Part shown: positions 41,922-50,304 of the stretch, piece after piece
Position numbering within the stretch: position 1 is the first letter of the stretch
Layout: each line of letters opens with the position of its first letter
NCBI GenBank assembly: GCA_043805435.1
Contig: JAZDHY010000044.1
Coordinates: 1-64,000 of the forward strand
Length of the DNA: 64,000 bases
Source: JAEXOD01 sp043805435
GTDB lineage: Bacteria > Bacteroidota > Ignavibacteria > Ignavibacteriales > Melioribacteraceae
Direction of reading: 5' to 3'
Notes under the pieces: model-generated
The model's database searches: none
Told to the model about the DNA's origin: nothing
Seen by the model: only the letters and a program-made list of their open reading frames with translations
Made by a program: the position numbers and the translations under genes

Positions 41922-43301
41922 ATGGAAGACTATCCAAAGGAAATTAATGATGCAATTGAAGGGCTAAAATCACTTGATCCGCAAATAAGGCGAAGTGCAG
42001 TGGAGAGTATAAACTTTAATACAAATTTGCCGGAAGCCGTAATAAAACTTTTAGCAAGTAGATTGGCAGATTCTGATAAAGGAGTGCGAGATGCCGTTTC
42101 TTTTGCATTAATTAATTTAGAAAATCCGGAAATAGGTTCTTTAATCGTTCCTTTTGTTTCGTCCAACGATATTTCTATCAGAAATCTTGCCGGTGAAGTT
42201 TTACTTAAAAAAGGAACAGTTGTTATTGATTCTATGTTGCAATATATGGATAAGGGGAATGATGACGATAAAAAATTTATTATTGATATACTTGGTTTAA
42301 TAGGTGACCCTATTCCGGCAGATAAGTTTTTGGAAACATTATATAAAACGGAAAACGAAAATGTTGTTTTGGCATCTATTGAGGCATTGGGAAATATTAA
42401 ATGTGCAAAAGCTGTACCGGAAATAATAAAATTTTACGAGGTCAGCGAACTATTTAGTCCAACAATTATTGAAGCACTTGGAAAAATTGGTTCTGATGAA
42501 GCATTGCAATTTATTATGAAAAAGTTTCACGAGGTAGATGAGCTAACAAAATTTTCGATGATTGAAAGTATCGGTTTAATTGGAAACGAAGAATCTTTCT
42601 TTTTGCTTTTATCCGATTTACGTAATTTAGAAGGACCTAAAGCATGGGCTGCTGTAGAATCGTTAAATATGCTAAAAGATAAATTAAGGTTAGACGTGCC
42701 TTTTGATGAACATATGAAAAATGCAGTCCTTAAAACATTAATTGAAGGCGACATAAGATTTAAAAGAGCTGCTTCAAACTTAATTTCTGTTTTTAATGAT
42801 AAAGAGATTATTGATGCCTGCTTAAAAATTTATGGTGAAGATAACGAGATTAATGATAATATTAAAGCTAAATTTATTGAAAAACCTAAAGCCCTTTATA
42901 CAAAATTAAGTGATTTCTTAAAAAAGAATCCTACTAACTTTAAGGCTCTGATTGAATTATTTAAAGAAGTTATTGAGATTGAGGGTGGTAATTGTTTAAG
43001 AGAACTAACTCAAATTGAATTTTATAATTTGTGCGATGTGTTTACTGCCGGATTAGAAAATCCGGATGAAGAAGTAAGAAGAAGTTGTATTGAGATGTTG
43101 TTTTTCTTAAATGCAGATACCGCATTTATGTTTGTAGATACAATGATTAATGATAATGATTTTTGGAATAAAATACGATTATTGGAAATATTAGAGTATT
43201 TTGATGATCCAAGAGGTAAGGAAGCAATTAAAAAACTAACCGAAGATTCTGAAGAGATGGTTAGTGAAAAAGCAAAAAATTTATTGGCTTCTAAAGAATA
43301 A
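41922..43301 (+). CDS. HEAT-repeat protein of the chemotaxis operon
   Basis: 459 residues built of HEAT/PBS-lyase-type helical repeats of about 31-35 residues: LKSLDPQIRRSAVESI, LADSDKGVRDAVSFALI, FVSSNDISIRNLAGEVL, GLIGDPIPADKFLETL and more, to a final DSEEMVSEKAKNLLAS. No enzyme domain or membrane helix. HEAT proteins are binding scaffolds. It is the first gene of the che operon, 23 bases before cheR, which suggests a role in chemotaxis complexes or regulation; no named family fits. Confidence 0.8.
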   Translation: MEDYPKEINDAIEGLKSLDPQIRRSAVESINFNTNLPEAVIKLLASRLADSDKGVRDAVSFALINLENPEIGSLIVPFVSSNDISIRNLAGEVLLKKGTVVIDSMLQYMDKGNDDDKKFIIDILGLIGDPIPADKFLETLYKTENENVVLASIEALGNIKCAKAVPEIIKFYEVSELFSPTIIEALGKIGSDEALQFIMKKFHEVDELTKFSMIESIGLIGNEESFFLLLSDLRNLEGPKAWAAVESLNMLKDKLRLDVPFDEHMKNAVLKTLIEGDIRFKRAASNLISVFNDKEIIDACLKIYGEDNEINDNIKAKFIEKPKALYTKLSDFLKKNPTNFKALIELFKEVIEIEGGNCLRELTQIEFYNLCDVFTAGLENPDEEVRRSCIEMLFFLNADTAFMFVDTMINDNDFWNKIRLLEILEYFDDPRGKEAIKKLTEDSEEMVSEKAKNLLASKE

Positions 43302-43324
43302 TAATATTAGAAATAGGTAAAACT

Positions 43325-44236
43325 ATGATGAATCAATTTTCAAGTTCTTCAACAAATAAACCATTCCCTCAATTTAATTTTGGACTTTCCTCAAAAGCCG
43401 AAGTTAAATTAACTGATCAGTCGTTTGAAGAATGGAGAAAATATATATACGACTTGTGCGGGATATATTTTCAAGATAATAAAAAATATTTATTGGAAAG
43501 CAGGTTGCAAAAAAGGATTAATTTTTTAGGAATTGAAACATTTGAGAAGTATTTTGAATATGTGAAGTATAATTCAAACAGAGATACCGAATTAAAGTAT
43601 CTATATGAAGTTATAACAATTAATGAAACTTTTTTCTTTAGAAATCAACCACAATTAGATGCGCTTGTTACCACAGTAGTGCCTCAAATTTTAAGTTCAC
43701 CCTTTAAAACAAATAAAAACAAATTGCGTATATGGTCGGCTGCATCTTCTTCAGGCGAAGAAGCATACTCGACAGCAATGATACTTAATGAACTGATAAA
43801 ACCTAAATATCCGGCTCTTTCTATTGAAATAGTTGGTACAGATATTAATTATCAGGTTGTTGAAACAGCTAAAAGCGGTATTTTTAAAGAATATTCCATA
43901 AGAAATACTCCGGCATATTATTTAAAAAAATACTTTAAAACATCGGGCAATACGTTTGAAGTTGATCAAAACATAAAACGAATGGTGAGCTTTAAGTTAT
44001 TAAACTTATACGATGATTTTAGTATGCGCGCGATGACAAATTTTGATATAATTTTTTGTGCAAATGTTTTAATATATTTTGACATTAAATCTAAGATAAA
44101 AGTAGTGTCACATTTATATAATTCATTAAACAGAGACGGTTATTTATTTATTGGCTATTCGGAAACATTGCATGGAATTTCGAAAGCGTTTAAATTGATA
44201 AGTTTTCCAAAAACTATTGGATATAAAAAGGAGTAA
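43325..44236 (+). CDS. cheR: Chemotaxis receptor methyltransferase CheR
   Basis: 303 residues: N-terminal helical domain (about 28-95), then the SAM domain with NETFFFRN (about 105-112), motif I-like IWSAASSSGEEAYS, GTDI for the adenosine contact, and the late FDIIFCANVLIYF and GYLFIGYSE. CheR methylates glutamates of chemoreceptors. In motif I the usual SAGCSTGEE reads SAASSSGEE, a mild change. A 30-residue Ser/Asn-rich head precedes the fold. No chemoreceptor is encoded in the window. Confidence 0.92.
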   Translation: MMNQFSSSSTNKPFPQFNFGLSSKAEVKLTDQSFEEWRKYIYDLCGIYFQDNKKYLLESRLQKRINFLGIETFEKYFEYVKYNSNRDTELKYLYEVITINETFFFRNQPQLDALVTTVVPQILSSPFKTNKNKLRIWSAASSSGEEAYSTAMILNELIKPKYPALSIEIVGTDINYQVVETAKSGIFKEYSIRNTPAYYLKKYFKTSGNTFEVDQNIKRMVSFKLLNLYDDFSMRAMTNFDIIFCANVLIYFDIKSKIKVVSHLYNSLNRDGYLFIGYSETLHGISKAFKLISFPKTIGYKKE

Positions 44237-44243
44237 TTAATTC

Positions 44244-44609
44244 ATGAAAAAAGTGATTATGATAGCTGATGATTCACCCACTATAAGAAAATTTGTTACA
44301 TTCTCATTAACCATGCATGGCTTTGAAGTAGTTTCCGCTATTGATGGAATGGAAGCCATGGAACTACTACCCAAGCATAATGTTGATTTGGTAATAACAG
44401 ATTTGAATATGCCAAATATGGACGGATTTGAATTAATAAAAGCAATAAGGCAAAATGAGGATTATAAAGATATTCCAATTATTATTTTGTCATCTTTAGC
44501 CGGAAGCGAAGAGATAGAAAGAGGAATGAGTTCGGGAGCAAATTCGTATATGGTAAAACCTTTTGATCCTAAACGAATTCAATACGAAGTAGCAAAATAT
44601 CTAAATTAA
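44244..44609 (+). CDS. Single-domain response regulator, CheY-like
   Basis: 121-residue receiver. Acidic pocket Asp9-Asp10, phospho-acceptor Asp53 in ITDLNMPNMDG, switch Ser in ILSSLAG and Lys in YMVKPFD. It is a stand-alone receiver like CheY, but the motif TDLNMP differs from the TDWNMP of its neighbour. It may be a phosphate sink, or the CheY of another output. 11 bases separate it from the next receiver gene. Confidence 0.88.
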   Translation: MKKVIMIADDSPTIRKFVTFSLTMHGFEVVSAIDGMEAMELLPKHNVDLVITDLNMPNMDGFELIKAIRQNEDYKDIPIIILSSLAGSEEIERGMSSGANSYMVKPFDPKRIQYEVAKYLN

Positions 44610-44619
44610 CGGAGATTTT

Positions 44620-44997
44620 ATGGATTTGAAATTTTTAGTTGTTGATGATTCGGTAACCATGCGTAGAATAGTAATTAATTCTTTGAGAAATCTTGGTTAT
44701 TCAAGTTGGGTTGAAGCAGCTGATGGAACGGAAGCACTATCAAAATTGGGTGCCGATCCTTCTATCAGTTTTGTAATTACCGATTGGAATATGCCTATTC
44801 TATCGGGTTTGGAACTTACACGAGCAATTAGATCGGATCCTAATTTCGGAAATCTTCCAATTTTGATGGTTACTACAAGAGGTGTAAAAGAAGATATTGT
44901 TGAGGCTCTTCAAGCAAAAGTAAACAACTATGTAATTAAACCGTTTACACCCCAAATATTAAAAGAAAAAATAGAATCAATTTTAGCTAATAAATAG
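44620..44997 (+). CDS. cheY: Chemotaxis response regulator CheY
   Basis: 125-residue receiver with the CheY hallmark FVITDWNMP (Asp55 phospho-acceptor), acidic Asp9-Asp10 with DSVTMRRIV, switch Thr in VTTRG and Lys in YVIKPFT. TDWNMP and its surroundings match CheY proteins that bind FliM to control motor switching. It lies directly before the CheZ-like phosphatase gene. Confidence 0.9.
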   Translation: MDLKFLVVDDSVTMRRIVINSLRNLGYSSWVEAADGTEALSKLGADPSISFVITDWNMPILSGLELTRAIRSDPNFGNLPILMVTTRGVKEDIVEALQAKVNNYVIKPFTPQILKEKIESILANK

Positions 44998-45005
44998 AGG
45001 CTTAG

Positions 45006-45770
45006 ATGCAAAAAATAGGCGGAAATATGTCCGAGGTTTTTTCAAAATTGAACGATCTTAAAAATGTGTTTAAGTTTGGAGAAAAAATTGTTCCTATTAT
45101 ACAAAGTTTAATAGAGTTTATGAAAGAGATCGTGCCTCTTATAGAAAATATTAATACTTCGATATCGGAAAGTACGGCTCAAATGCCAAAAGCCTCAAAT
45201 CAAATAAATAATGTTACTTCTCAAACCGAAATGGCCACCACCGAAATATTGGATATGGTTGACAGTATTACTAACCAACTTATGGAAGTTGAAGCAGTTT
45301 TTTCTTCGTTTGCAGAAAAGGAAAAAAGAAGTAAAGAAATTAAAGAAATAGTAAAACAAAAATATGGTAATGATATAGAACTTATGGGACTATTAAAAGA
45401 ATATTTAGAAAATACCGATTATAATAGTGCCTTTAATAGAATAAAAGAAATTCTTGCTCAAACAAATAACGATATTTTTCAAATTACCATTTCTTTGCAA
45501 GTACAGGACATTACTACTCAGCAGCTTGCTGCAGTAAACCATTTAATTGATTCTGTAAATAATAAATTAAGCGGACTGATTAAAGAAATTGACCAATCGG
45601 ATATTAAAGAAGATATTAAATTTATATCAATAGAGGTTCCGGAGGGGTCAAGTTTTGATCCGAATGCAGTTTATGATAAATCGGAAAAACGTCAACAAAA
45701 TGTTGATCAAATAGTTACAGATCAAAAACAACAAGCTTCGCAAGAAGAAATTGATAAATTATTCTCATAA
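45006..45770 (+). CDS. CheZ-like CheY-P phosphatase
   Basis: 254 residues, mostly long helices. The active-site segment LQVQDITTQQL (about 164-174) matches CheZ's QDLTGQV: Asp168 and Gln172 stand for the catalytic Asp and Gln that attack CheY-P. The last residues SQEEIDKLFS resemble the CheY-binding peptides at the CheZ C-terminus and the FliM N-terminus. The gene starts 9 bases after cheY with an AGAGG site. Outside these two motifs it diverges from enterobacterial CheZ, so I leave the symbol open. Confidence 0.8.
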   Translation: MQKIGGNMSEVFSKLNDLKNVFKFGEKIVPIIQSLIEFMKEIVPLIENINTSISESTAQMPKASNQINNVTSQTEMATTEILDMVDSITNQLMEVEAVFSSFAEKEKRSKEIKEIVKQKYGNDIELMGLLKEYLENTDYNSAFNRIKEILAQTNNDIFQITISLQVQDITTQQLAAVNHLIDSVNNKLSGLIKEIDQSDIKEDIKFISIEVPEGSSFDPNAVYDKSEKRQQNVDQIVTDQKQQASQEEIDKLFS

Positions 45771-45773
45771 ATT

Positions 45774-47675
45774 ATGAACACAGATGATTATTCGTTATTA
45801 AACGATCCTGAAATGAAGGAAATTTTTGAGAGTTTTATAGTTGAAACTCGAGAAATTTTGGATTCATTGGATTTAGATCTGGTCGAATTGGAAAATAGAC
45901 CAGATGACAAGGATTTATTAAATCAAATTTTCCGTTCATTTCATACAATAAAAGGGACCGCGGGTTTCCTTGGCCTTGTAAAATTGCAGCGTGTAACCCA
46001 TCGCTGCGAAGATATTCTAAATAAATTGCGTAAGGGAGATGCTGTATTAACCGATGATATTATTGAAGGTATATTAGCAGCTTATGATACATTAAAATTA
46101 TTGCTTAGTGTTATTTATGACAGCAAAAATGAAGATTTAGAAGTAGAGGATGTTGTTACACAACTTGATCAGATTGTTGCAAGTTTAGAGGGCGGTCAAC
46201 AAATACAGGTTAAAAATATTGAAGCACCAAAGGTGGAAAAGGCTGTTGAAGTGTTGACTACCAATAATGATAATGAAGCAACAAAAAAAATTGACGAAAT
46301 TATAGAACCGGAAACTGAACCGGAAGAGGAAATTGAAGGTGAACCGGAAGAAGAAGAAGATTTCCCTGATCCGGCCTTACAAATTAGAAATGTAACTATT
46401 CCAAAAGCAGAACCTAATGCTGAAAAAATTATAGCCGATACGGCGGCAGCTGCAAAAATTGCCGATCAAAAAATTTCAGCTGCAAAAAAAGGTGATAATT
46501 CTATTAGGGTTGATGTTGAAAGATTAGATTCGTTATTAAATTTAGTTTCGGAATTAGTTTTAGGCCGAAACAGTTTAACACAAATAAGTAACGAAATTAC
46601 AGTAGAGTACGAAGGTACCAAGATAGCAAGAGATTTAGCTGAAACAACTCGTAGTATCGATCTAATGACTACTGATTTGCACCTTGCTATAATGAAAACA
46701 AGGATGGTTAAAATAGGTAAAGTCTTTAATCGGTTCCCTCGTTTATTGAGGGATTTGAGTAAAGAAATGGGAAAGCAAGTTCAGTTGATTATTAAAGGTG
46801 AAGAAACAGAACTTGATAAAACCCTGATTGATGAAATTTACGATCCTTTGGTCCACTTAGTTCGCAACGCTATTGACCATGGTGTCGAGATGCCGGAGAA
46901 GAGAGAAAAATTAGGTAAAGACAAGGTGGGCACTGTTATACTTGCAGCCGAACATGAGGGGAATAATATTCTCATTACTATTGAAGATGATGGCGGCGGT
47001 ATTGATACCGATAAATTAAAGGAAAAAGCCATTAGCAAGGGACTTATAACCAAAGAAGCTGCGGCCGAACTTTCAAAACAAGATGCATTCGGATTAATAT
47101 TTTTGCCCGGTTTTTCAACTGCCGAGATTGTTACAAATGTTTCGGGCAGAGGCGTTGGAATGGATGTTGTTAAAACCAATGTTGCTAAATTGCGGGGAAT
47201 AATAAATATTGTTTCTGAGGTAAATAAAGGTTCTAAGTTTATTATTAAATTGCCTTTAACGCTTGCAATTATACAAGGGCTTTATGTTGAAATAAATAAA
47301 GAAATCATTGTTATTCCTTTAAGTTCTGTTATTGAAGTAGTCCGCGTTCCTAATAATCAAATTTATCATGTTAATAAAGTTGATTGTATTAAGCTTCGCG
47401 ATAATGTACTTCCTTTAATTGATATTAGTGATGTTTTGTATAATAAAAAGATGAATAATCAAAAAGGATGGCAATATATTGTTATTGTAGGCATTGCTGA
47501 AAAACGCTACGGTATTAAAGTTGATCACCTTATTGGTCAAAAAGAAGTAGTGATTAAAACACTTGGTAATTATCTTGGAAATATTGAAGGAGTTTCAGGT
47601 TCTACTATTATGGGAGACGGTACTGTTGTAATGATAGTTGATATTGCTGAGATGATTCATAAGCTGACGGAATAA
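45774..47675 (+). CDS. cheA: Chemotaxis histidine kinase CheA
   Basis: 633 residues: HPt domain (about 10-115) with His57 in RSFHTIKGTAGFLG, a 90-residue acidic Glu/Pro-rich linker without a clear CheY-binding P2 domain, dimerisation helices (about 245-310), the ATPase domain with N box HLVRNAIDHGVE, G1 EDDGGGID, G2 GRGVGMDVVKTNV, and a C-terminal CheW-like domain (about 500-630). CheA transfers phosphate from receptors to CheY and CheB. The linker is unusually acidic, and absence of P2 is possible but not certain. Confidence 0.94.
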   Translation: MNTDDYSLLNDPEMKEIFESFIVETREILDSLDLDLVELENRPDDKDLLNQIFRSFHTIKGTAGFLGLVKLQRVTHRCEDILNKLRKGDAVLTDDIIEGILAAYDTLKLLLSVIYDSKNEDLEVEDVVTQLDQIVASLEGGQQIQVKNIEAPKVEKAVEVLTTNNDNEATKKIDEIIEPETEPEEEIEGEPEEEEDFPDPALQIRNVTIPKAEPNAEKIIADTAAAAKIADQKISAAKKGDNSIRVDVERLDSLLNLVSELVLGRNSLTQISNEITVEYEGTKIARDLAETTRSIDLMTTDLHLAIMKTRMVKIGKVFNRFPRLLRDLSKEMGKQVQLIIKGEETELDKTLIDEIYDPLVHLVRNAIDHGVEMPEKREKLGKDKVGTVILAAEHEGNNILITIEDDGGGIDTDKLKEKAISKGLITKEAAAELSKQDAFGLIFLPGFSTAEIVTNVSGRGVGMDVVKTNVAKLRGIINIVSEVNKGSKFIIKLPLTLAIIQGLYVEINKEIIVIPLSSVIEVVRVPNNQIYHVNKVDCIKLRDNVLPLIDISDVLYNKKMNNQKGWQYIVIVGIAEKRYGIKVDHLIGQKEVVIKTLGNYLGNIEGVSGSTIMGDGTVVMIVDIAEMIHKLTE

Positions 47676-47677
47676 AA

Positions 47678-48745
47678 TTGGATAAAATTAAAGCTATTAT
47701 TGTTGATGATTCTGCTTTTATGCGTAAATCATTATCTATTATGATTGGTTCTGACATTGATATTGAAATTGTTGGAACAGCAAAAAACGGACTGGAAGGA
47801 TATAATCTTGTAAAGGCACTAAGACCTGATATAGTGACTCTTGATATAGAAATGCCTGTTATGGATGGATTAACATCCTTAAAAAAAATTATGGCAGACT
47901 GTCCAACTTCTGTTATTATGGTTAGTTCGTTAACTACAGAAGGAGCGGATGCTACTATTCAAGCATTAGAACTTGGTGCGGTTGATTTTATTCCAAAAGA
48001 AATGTCATTTGTAAGTGTTAATATTGTTAATATTAAAGAAGAACTTATAAAAAAAATTAAAGCTATTGTAAAACAAAAAAAACTGCAATCTCGTCTCGAA
48101 AGACTTCAAAAGCTTGGTGATAGAAATAAAACAATAATTCCACAATCCAGGGCATCTTTGATTGTCCCTAGAATTGGATACCGAGCCATTGGGCTTGGAA
48201 TTTCGACCGGTGGACCATTATCTTTACAAAAAGTTGTTCCGTTTTTAAATGATAAAATGAATGTCCCTGTTTTTATTGTTCAGCATATGCCTCCCAAATT
48301 TACAAAATCACTTGCTGAAAGATTAAATTCGTTATCACCAATTTCTGTAAAGGAAGCTGAAAATAATGAAGTTGTAAAAAGGGGATGGGTCTATTTGGCC
48401 CCTGGCGGTTATCATATGACAGTACTTAAAAACGGTACAGGTGATCCTGTAATTAATATATCCGATAGGCCTTCGGATACTTTACACCGCCCTTGCGTTG
48501 ATGTTATGATACGTTCGTTACTTAAAGTTTATGGTAAACAAACGCTTGGTGTAATTATGACCGGAATGGGAAAAGATGGTTACGAAGCTATTAAGGAATT
48601 AAAAGGTTTAGGCGGATATTGTATTGCACAATCGGAAGAAACATGCGTTGTTTATGGAATGCCCAAAGCAGTTGTTGATTCCGGTTATGCTGATGCTATT
48701 GTACCTCTTGACAAAATTTATGAAACTATAAATAAGGCTCTTTAA
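47678..48745 (+). CDS. cheB: Chemotaxis methylesterase/deamidase CheB
   Basis: 355 residues from a TTG start, 2 bases after cheA. Receiver domain 1-120 (Asp56 in TLDIEMPVMDG) and catalytic domain about 165-355 with the Ser-His-Asp triad in GISTGGP, VQHMPP and GMGKDG. CheB demethylates and deamidates chemoreceptors when phosphorylated by CheA. The overlap-like spacing to cheA indicates translational coupling. Confidence 0.93.
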   Translation: MDKIKAIIVDDSAFMRKSLSIMIGSDIDIEIVGTAKNGLEGYNLVKALRPDIVTLDIEMPVMDGLTSLKKIMADCPTSVIMVSSLTTEGADATIQALELGAVDFIPKEMSFVSVNIVNIKEELIKKIKAIVKQKKLQSRLERLQKLGDRNKTIIPQSRASLIVPRIGYRAIGLGISTGGPLSLQKVVPFLNDKMNVPVFIVQHMPPKFTKSLAERLNSLSPISVKEAENNEVVKRGWVYLAPGGYHMTVLKNGTGDPVINISDRPSDTLHRPCVDVMIRSLLKVYGKQTLGVIMTGMGKDGYEAIKELKGLGGYCIAQSEETCVVYGMPKAVVDSGYADAIVPLDKIYETINKAL

Positions 48746-48746
48746 A

Positions 48747-48995
48747 ATGGAAGAAGAATTTAAAGAAACCGTGTTTAGAGAAATTTCGTATCGCGATCTT
48801 GATGCCAATGGAAATCTTATTAAAGCAGACAAAGCCAAAATAATCGGTCTTGCTAAAATAACCGTTGAAGAAGATAGTCATGGCGGTGTGAAATTGATCT
48901 TAAAAAAAGATGCAAATGATAATATTAAAGAAATAAAATTTGTTTGTTCCTGCGGCGAAACAAAATCTGTGATTTTAGATTATACTGAAGAATAG
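48747..48995 (+). CDS. Small conserved-looking protein after cheB
   Basis: 82 residues, not recognised. It is acidic, predicted mainly beta (AKIIGLAKITVEEDSHGGVKL as the long strand region, abbreviated), and ends in IKFVCSCGETKSVILDYTEE with a CxC pair that could bind metal. It starts 1 base after cheB, so it is translated with the chemotaxis operon and is its last gene. A hairpin follows. Confidence 0.7.
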   Translation: MEEEFKETVFREISYRDLDANGNLIKADKAKIIGLAKITVEEDSHGGVKLILKKDANDNIKEIKFVCSCGETKSVILDYTEE

Positions 48996-49031
48996 TTGAC
49001 AATTGGTGATCTTTAGCCAACTATTTTTCTA

Positions 49032-49070
49032 AAATATCACTTCAATTAATCAGTATTGTGATATTTCTTT
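49032..49070 (+). terminator. Probable terminator of the chemotaxis operon
   Basis: Nine-base arms AAATATCAC (49032-49040) and GTGATATTT (49058-49066), loop of 17, followed by CTTT. It lies 37 bases after the last che gene. A weaker stem with TAGTTG (48993) and CAACTA (49018) before a TTTTTCT precedes it and could be the real stop. Confidence 0.5.
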
Positions 49071-49213
49071 AATTGTTTTTAATCCTAAATTATTTAAAAT
49101 AATCTACATAAAAATATCCCATTCTAAAATATCTCTAAATTTAAATACAAATTAAAACAAATTCGACCCGGTTTTTGTCTATTTGGCTATAAAAAAAATC
49201 ATGTCACCCCGAT

Positions 49214-49231
49214 GGTGGATGTAGCATAAGT
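49214..49231 (+). repeat. 18-base motif, copy 1 (+)
   Basis: GGTGGATGTAGCATAAGT. Same motif as 49720-49737 with one change (A for C). Copies 1 and 2 form an outward-bounded inverted pair 377 bases apart. Confidence 0.7.
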
Positions 49232-49315
49232 AAGCGATAAATAAAGCTGAAGCAGAATAATTACATTTAAAGGTAAATTCATAATTGAATATCAAGAAAT
49301 AATAGAATTCTTAAC

Positions 49316-49508
49316 TTGGGCTAAAGCCCGAATTATTCGTTTTTGCCTAACCCCCGCCATAAATGACGGTTTACTAAACTTTAGGTTAGGGTTATAATAA
49401 CCCATAACTTATTATAATATAGTCAAATATTGGTTGTGTTTTAGTTTAAATAACCCCGACTTTTAAGTCGGGGATTGAGGATGAATAAGATATGGGCTTT
49501 AGCCCAAG
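49316..49508. repeat. Inverted-repeat element with internal hairpins
   Basis: CTTGGGCTAAAGCCC (49316-49330) and its exact reverse complement (49494-49508) bound a 193-base block. Each arm is itself a small hairpin. Inside lie GGGTTATAATAACCC and CCCCGACTTTTAAGTCGGGG (about 49463-49482), a perfect 9-bp stem. Such nested stems would make a strongly folded transcript or a cruciform. Confidence 0.65.
49368..49395 (-). repeat. 28-base inverted repeat, left copy
   Basis: Perfect reverse complement of 50032-50059, beginning GGTTTACTAAAC and ending GGGTTAT. Flanking sequence on the outer side is also related, so the two are inverted copies of one longer repeat, also resembling 433-555. Confidence 0.85.
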
Positions 49509-49572
49509 ACATGTTTAATTTAATTAAATTCTGATTATATTTATCTATTCAGTTCTTAAAGAACTAACATTT

Positions 49573-49590
49573 ACTTATGCGACACCAACC
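49573..49590 (-). repeat. 18-base motif, copy 2 (-)
   Basis: Reverse complement reads GGTTGGTGTCGCATAAGT. Together with copy 1 it brackets a hairpin-rich 377-base block. Confidence 0.65.
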
Positions 49591-49719
49591 CATGTGGTTT
49601 TTATAATTGTTTCTTTCGTTTTTGCTACAATCATGTCATCACTTCGGGATTAAAAACATATAGTAACATATTACAATACAGTGCTTTAGCATACAATTAT
49701 TCCTCTAAAGCACTTTGGA

Positions 49720-49737
49720 GGTGGATGTCGCATAAGT
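49720..49737 (+). repeat. 18-base motif, copy 3 (+)
   Basis: GGTGGATGTCGCATAAGT, taken as reference form. It directly follows a 10-base stem AGTGCTTTAG/CTAAAGCACT (49680-49689 and 49705-49714). Copies 3 and 4 bracket 178 bases. Confidence 0.7.
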
Positions 49738-49879
49738 CTGATTTTTAAAATTCCATGCTACAATAATCCTCGCTCGCTAAACACATAATCAACTGTAAAC
49801 TATAATAAATTAATATGTTATATAAAAGATATTCCCCTCTCTTATCAAGAGGGAGGCGAGGGGTGAGTTCCGTTTTTGT

Positions 49880-49897
49880 ACTTATGCAACATCCACC
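49880..49897 (-). repeat. 18-base motif, copy 4 (-)
   Basis: Reverse complement reads GGTGGATGTTGCATAAGT, one change from copy 3. The DNA between copies 3 and 4 contains a CCCCTCTC...GAGGGG-type hairpin, a sequence kind commonly seen in intergenic DNA of related genomes. Confidence 0.7.
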
Positions 49898-50031
49898 AGC
49901 GGAAGTCTACATGTTTTATCAAATTCCTGCTGTTTTTTAATTTTCACACAGTCTACAAAGCACATGGTTATTTAAAATACTTATAACACATTATAAAATA
50001 ACTAATTATGTTATTGTTTATCCCCGTTTAA

Positions 50032-50180
50032 ATAACCCTAACCTAAAGTTTAGTAAACCAGTATTTATGTCTGGGGCTAAAGAAACAAATGTAACAGGCT
50101 TCAACCCTGATTATTTTCCTCATTTTTGGGAATGGTGATTAAAAATATTAATTCCATTGCTTTCTATTGCATAATTCGGA
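50032..50180 (+). repeat. Dispersed intergenic repeat, copy B with 28-base core
   Basis: The first 28 bases (50032-50059) are a perfect inverted copy of 49368-49395. The following stretch (50060-50180) aligns with copy A near the rRNA operon (433-555), sharing AGGCTTCAACCC-like and CTATTGCATAATTCGG-like blocks. No reading frame is kept between copies. Confidence 0.6.
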
Positions 50181-50289
50181 TTTAAGTAATAATTATTTAT
50201 GATGGAATAAAACAAAATATATCATTAAACACCACTGATAGGGCACAATCAAATTATTTTTTTCAGTTTACATAAGGGAATAATAAAAC

Positions 50290-50304
50290 TGGCATTCAGT
50301 TTGT
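50290..50304 (+). promoter_or_regulatory. Sigma54-type promoter of the flgB operon
   Basis: TGGCATTCAGTTTGT: TGGCAT (-24 element, GG at 50291-50292), 5 bases, TTGT (-12 element). It matches the consensus TGGCAC-N5-TTGC except T for C at two positions, with the correct spacing. The ATG of flgB lies 28 bases after it, and a GTAGGTG ribosome-binding site lies between. The NtrC-like regulator at 40404 would be the activator. Confidence 0.6.
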
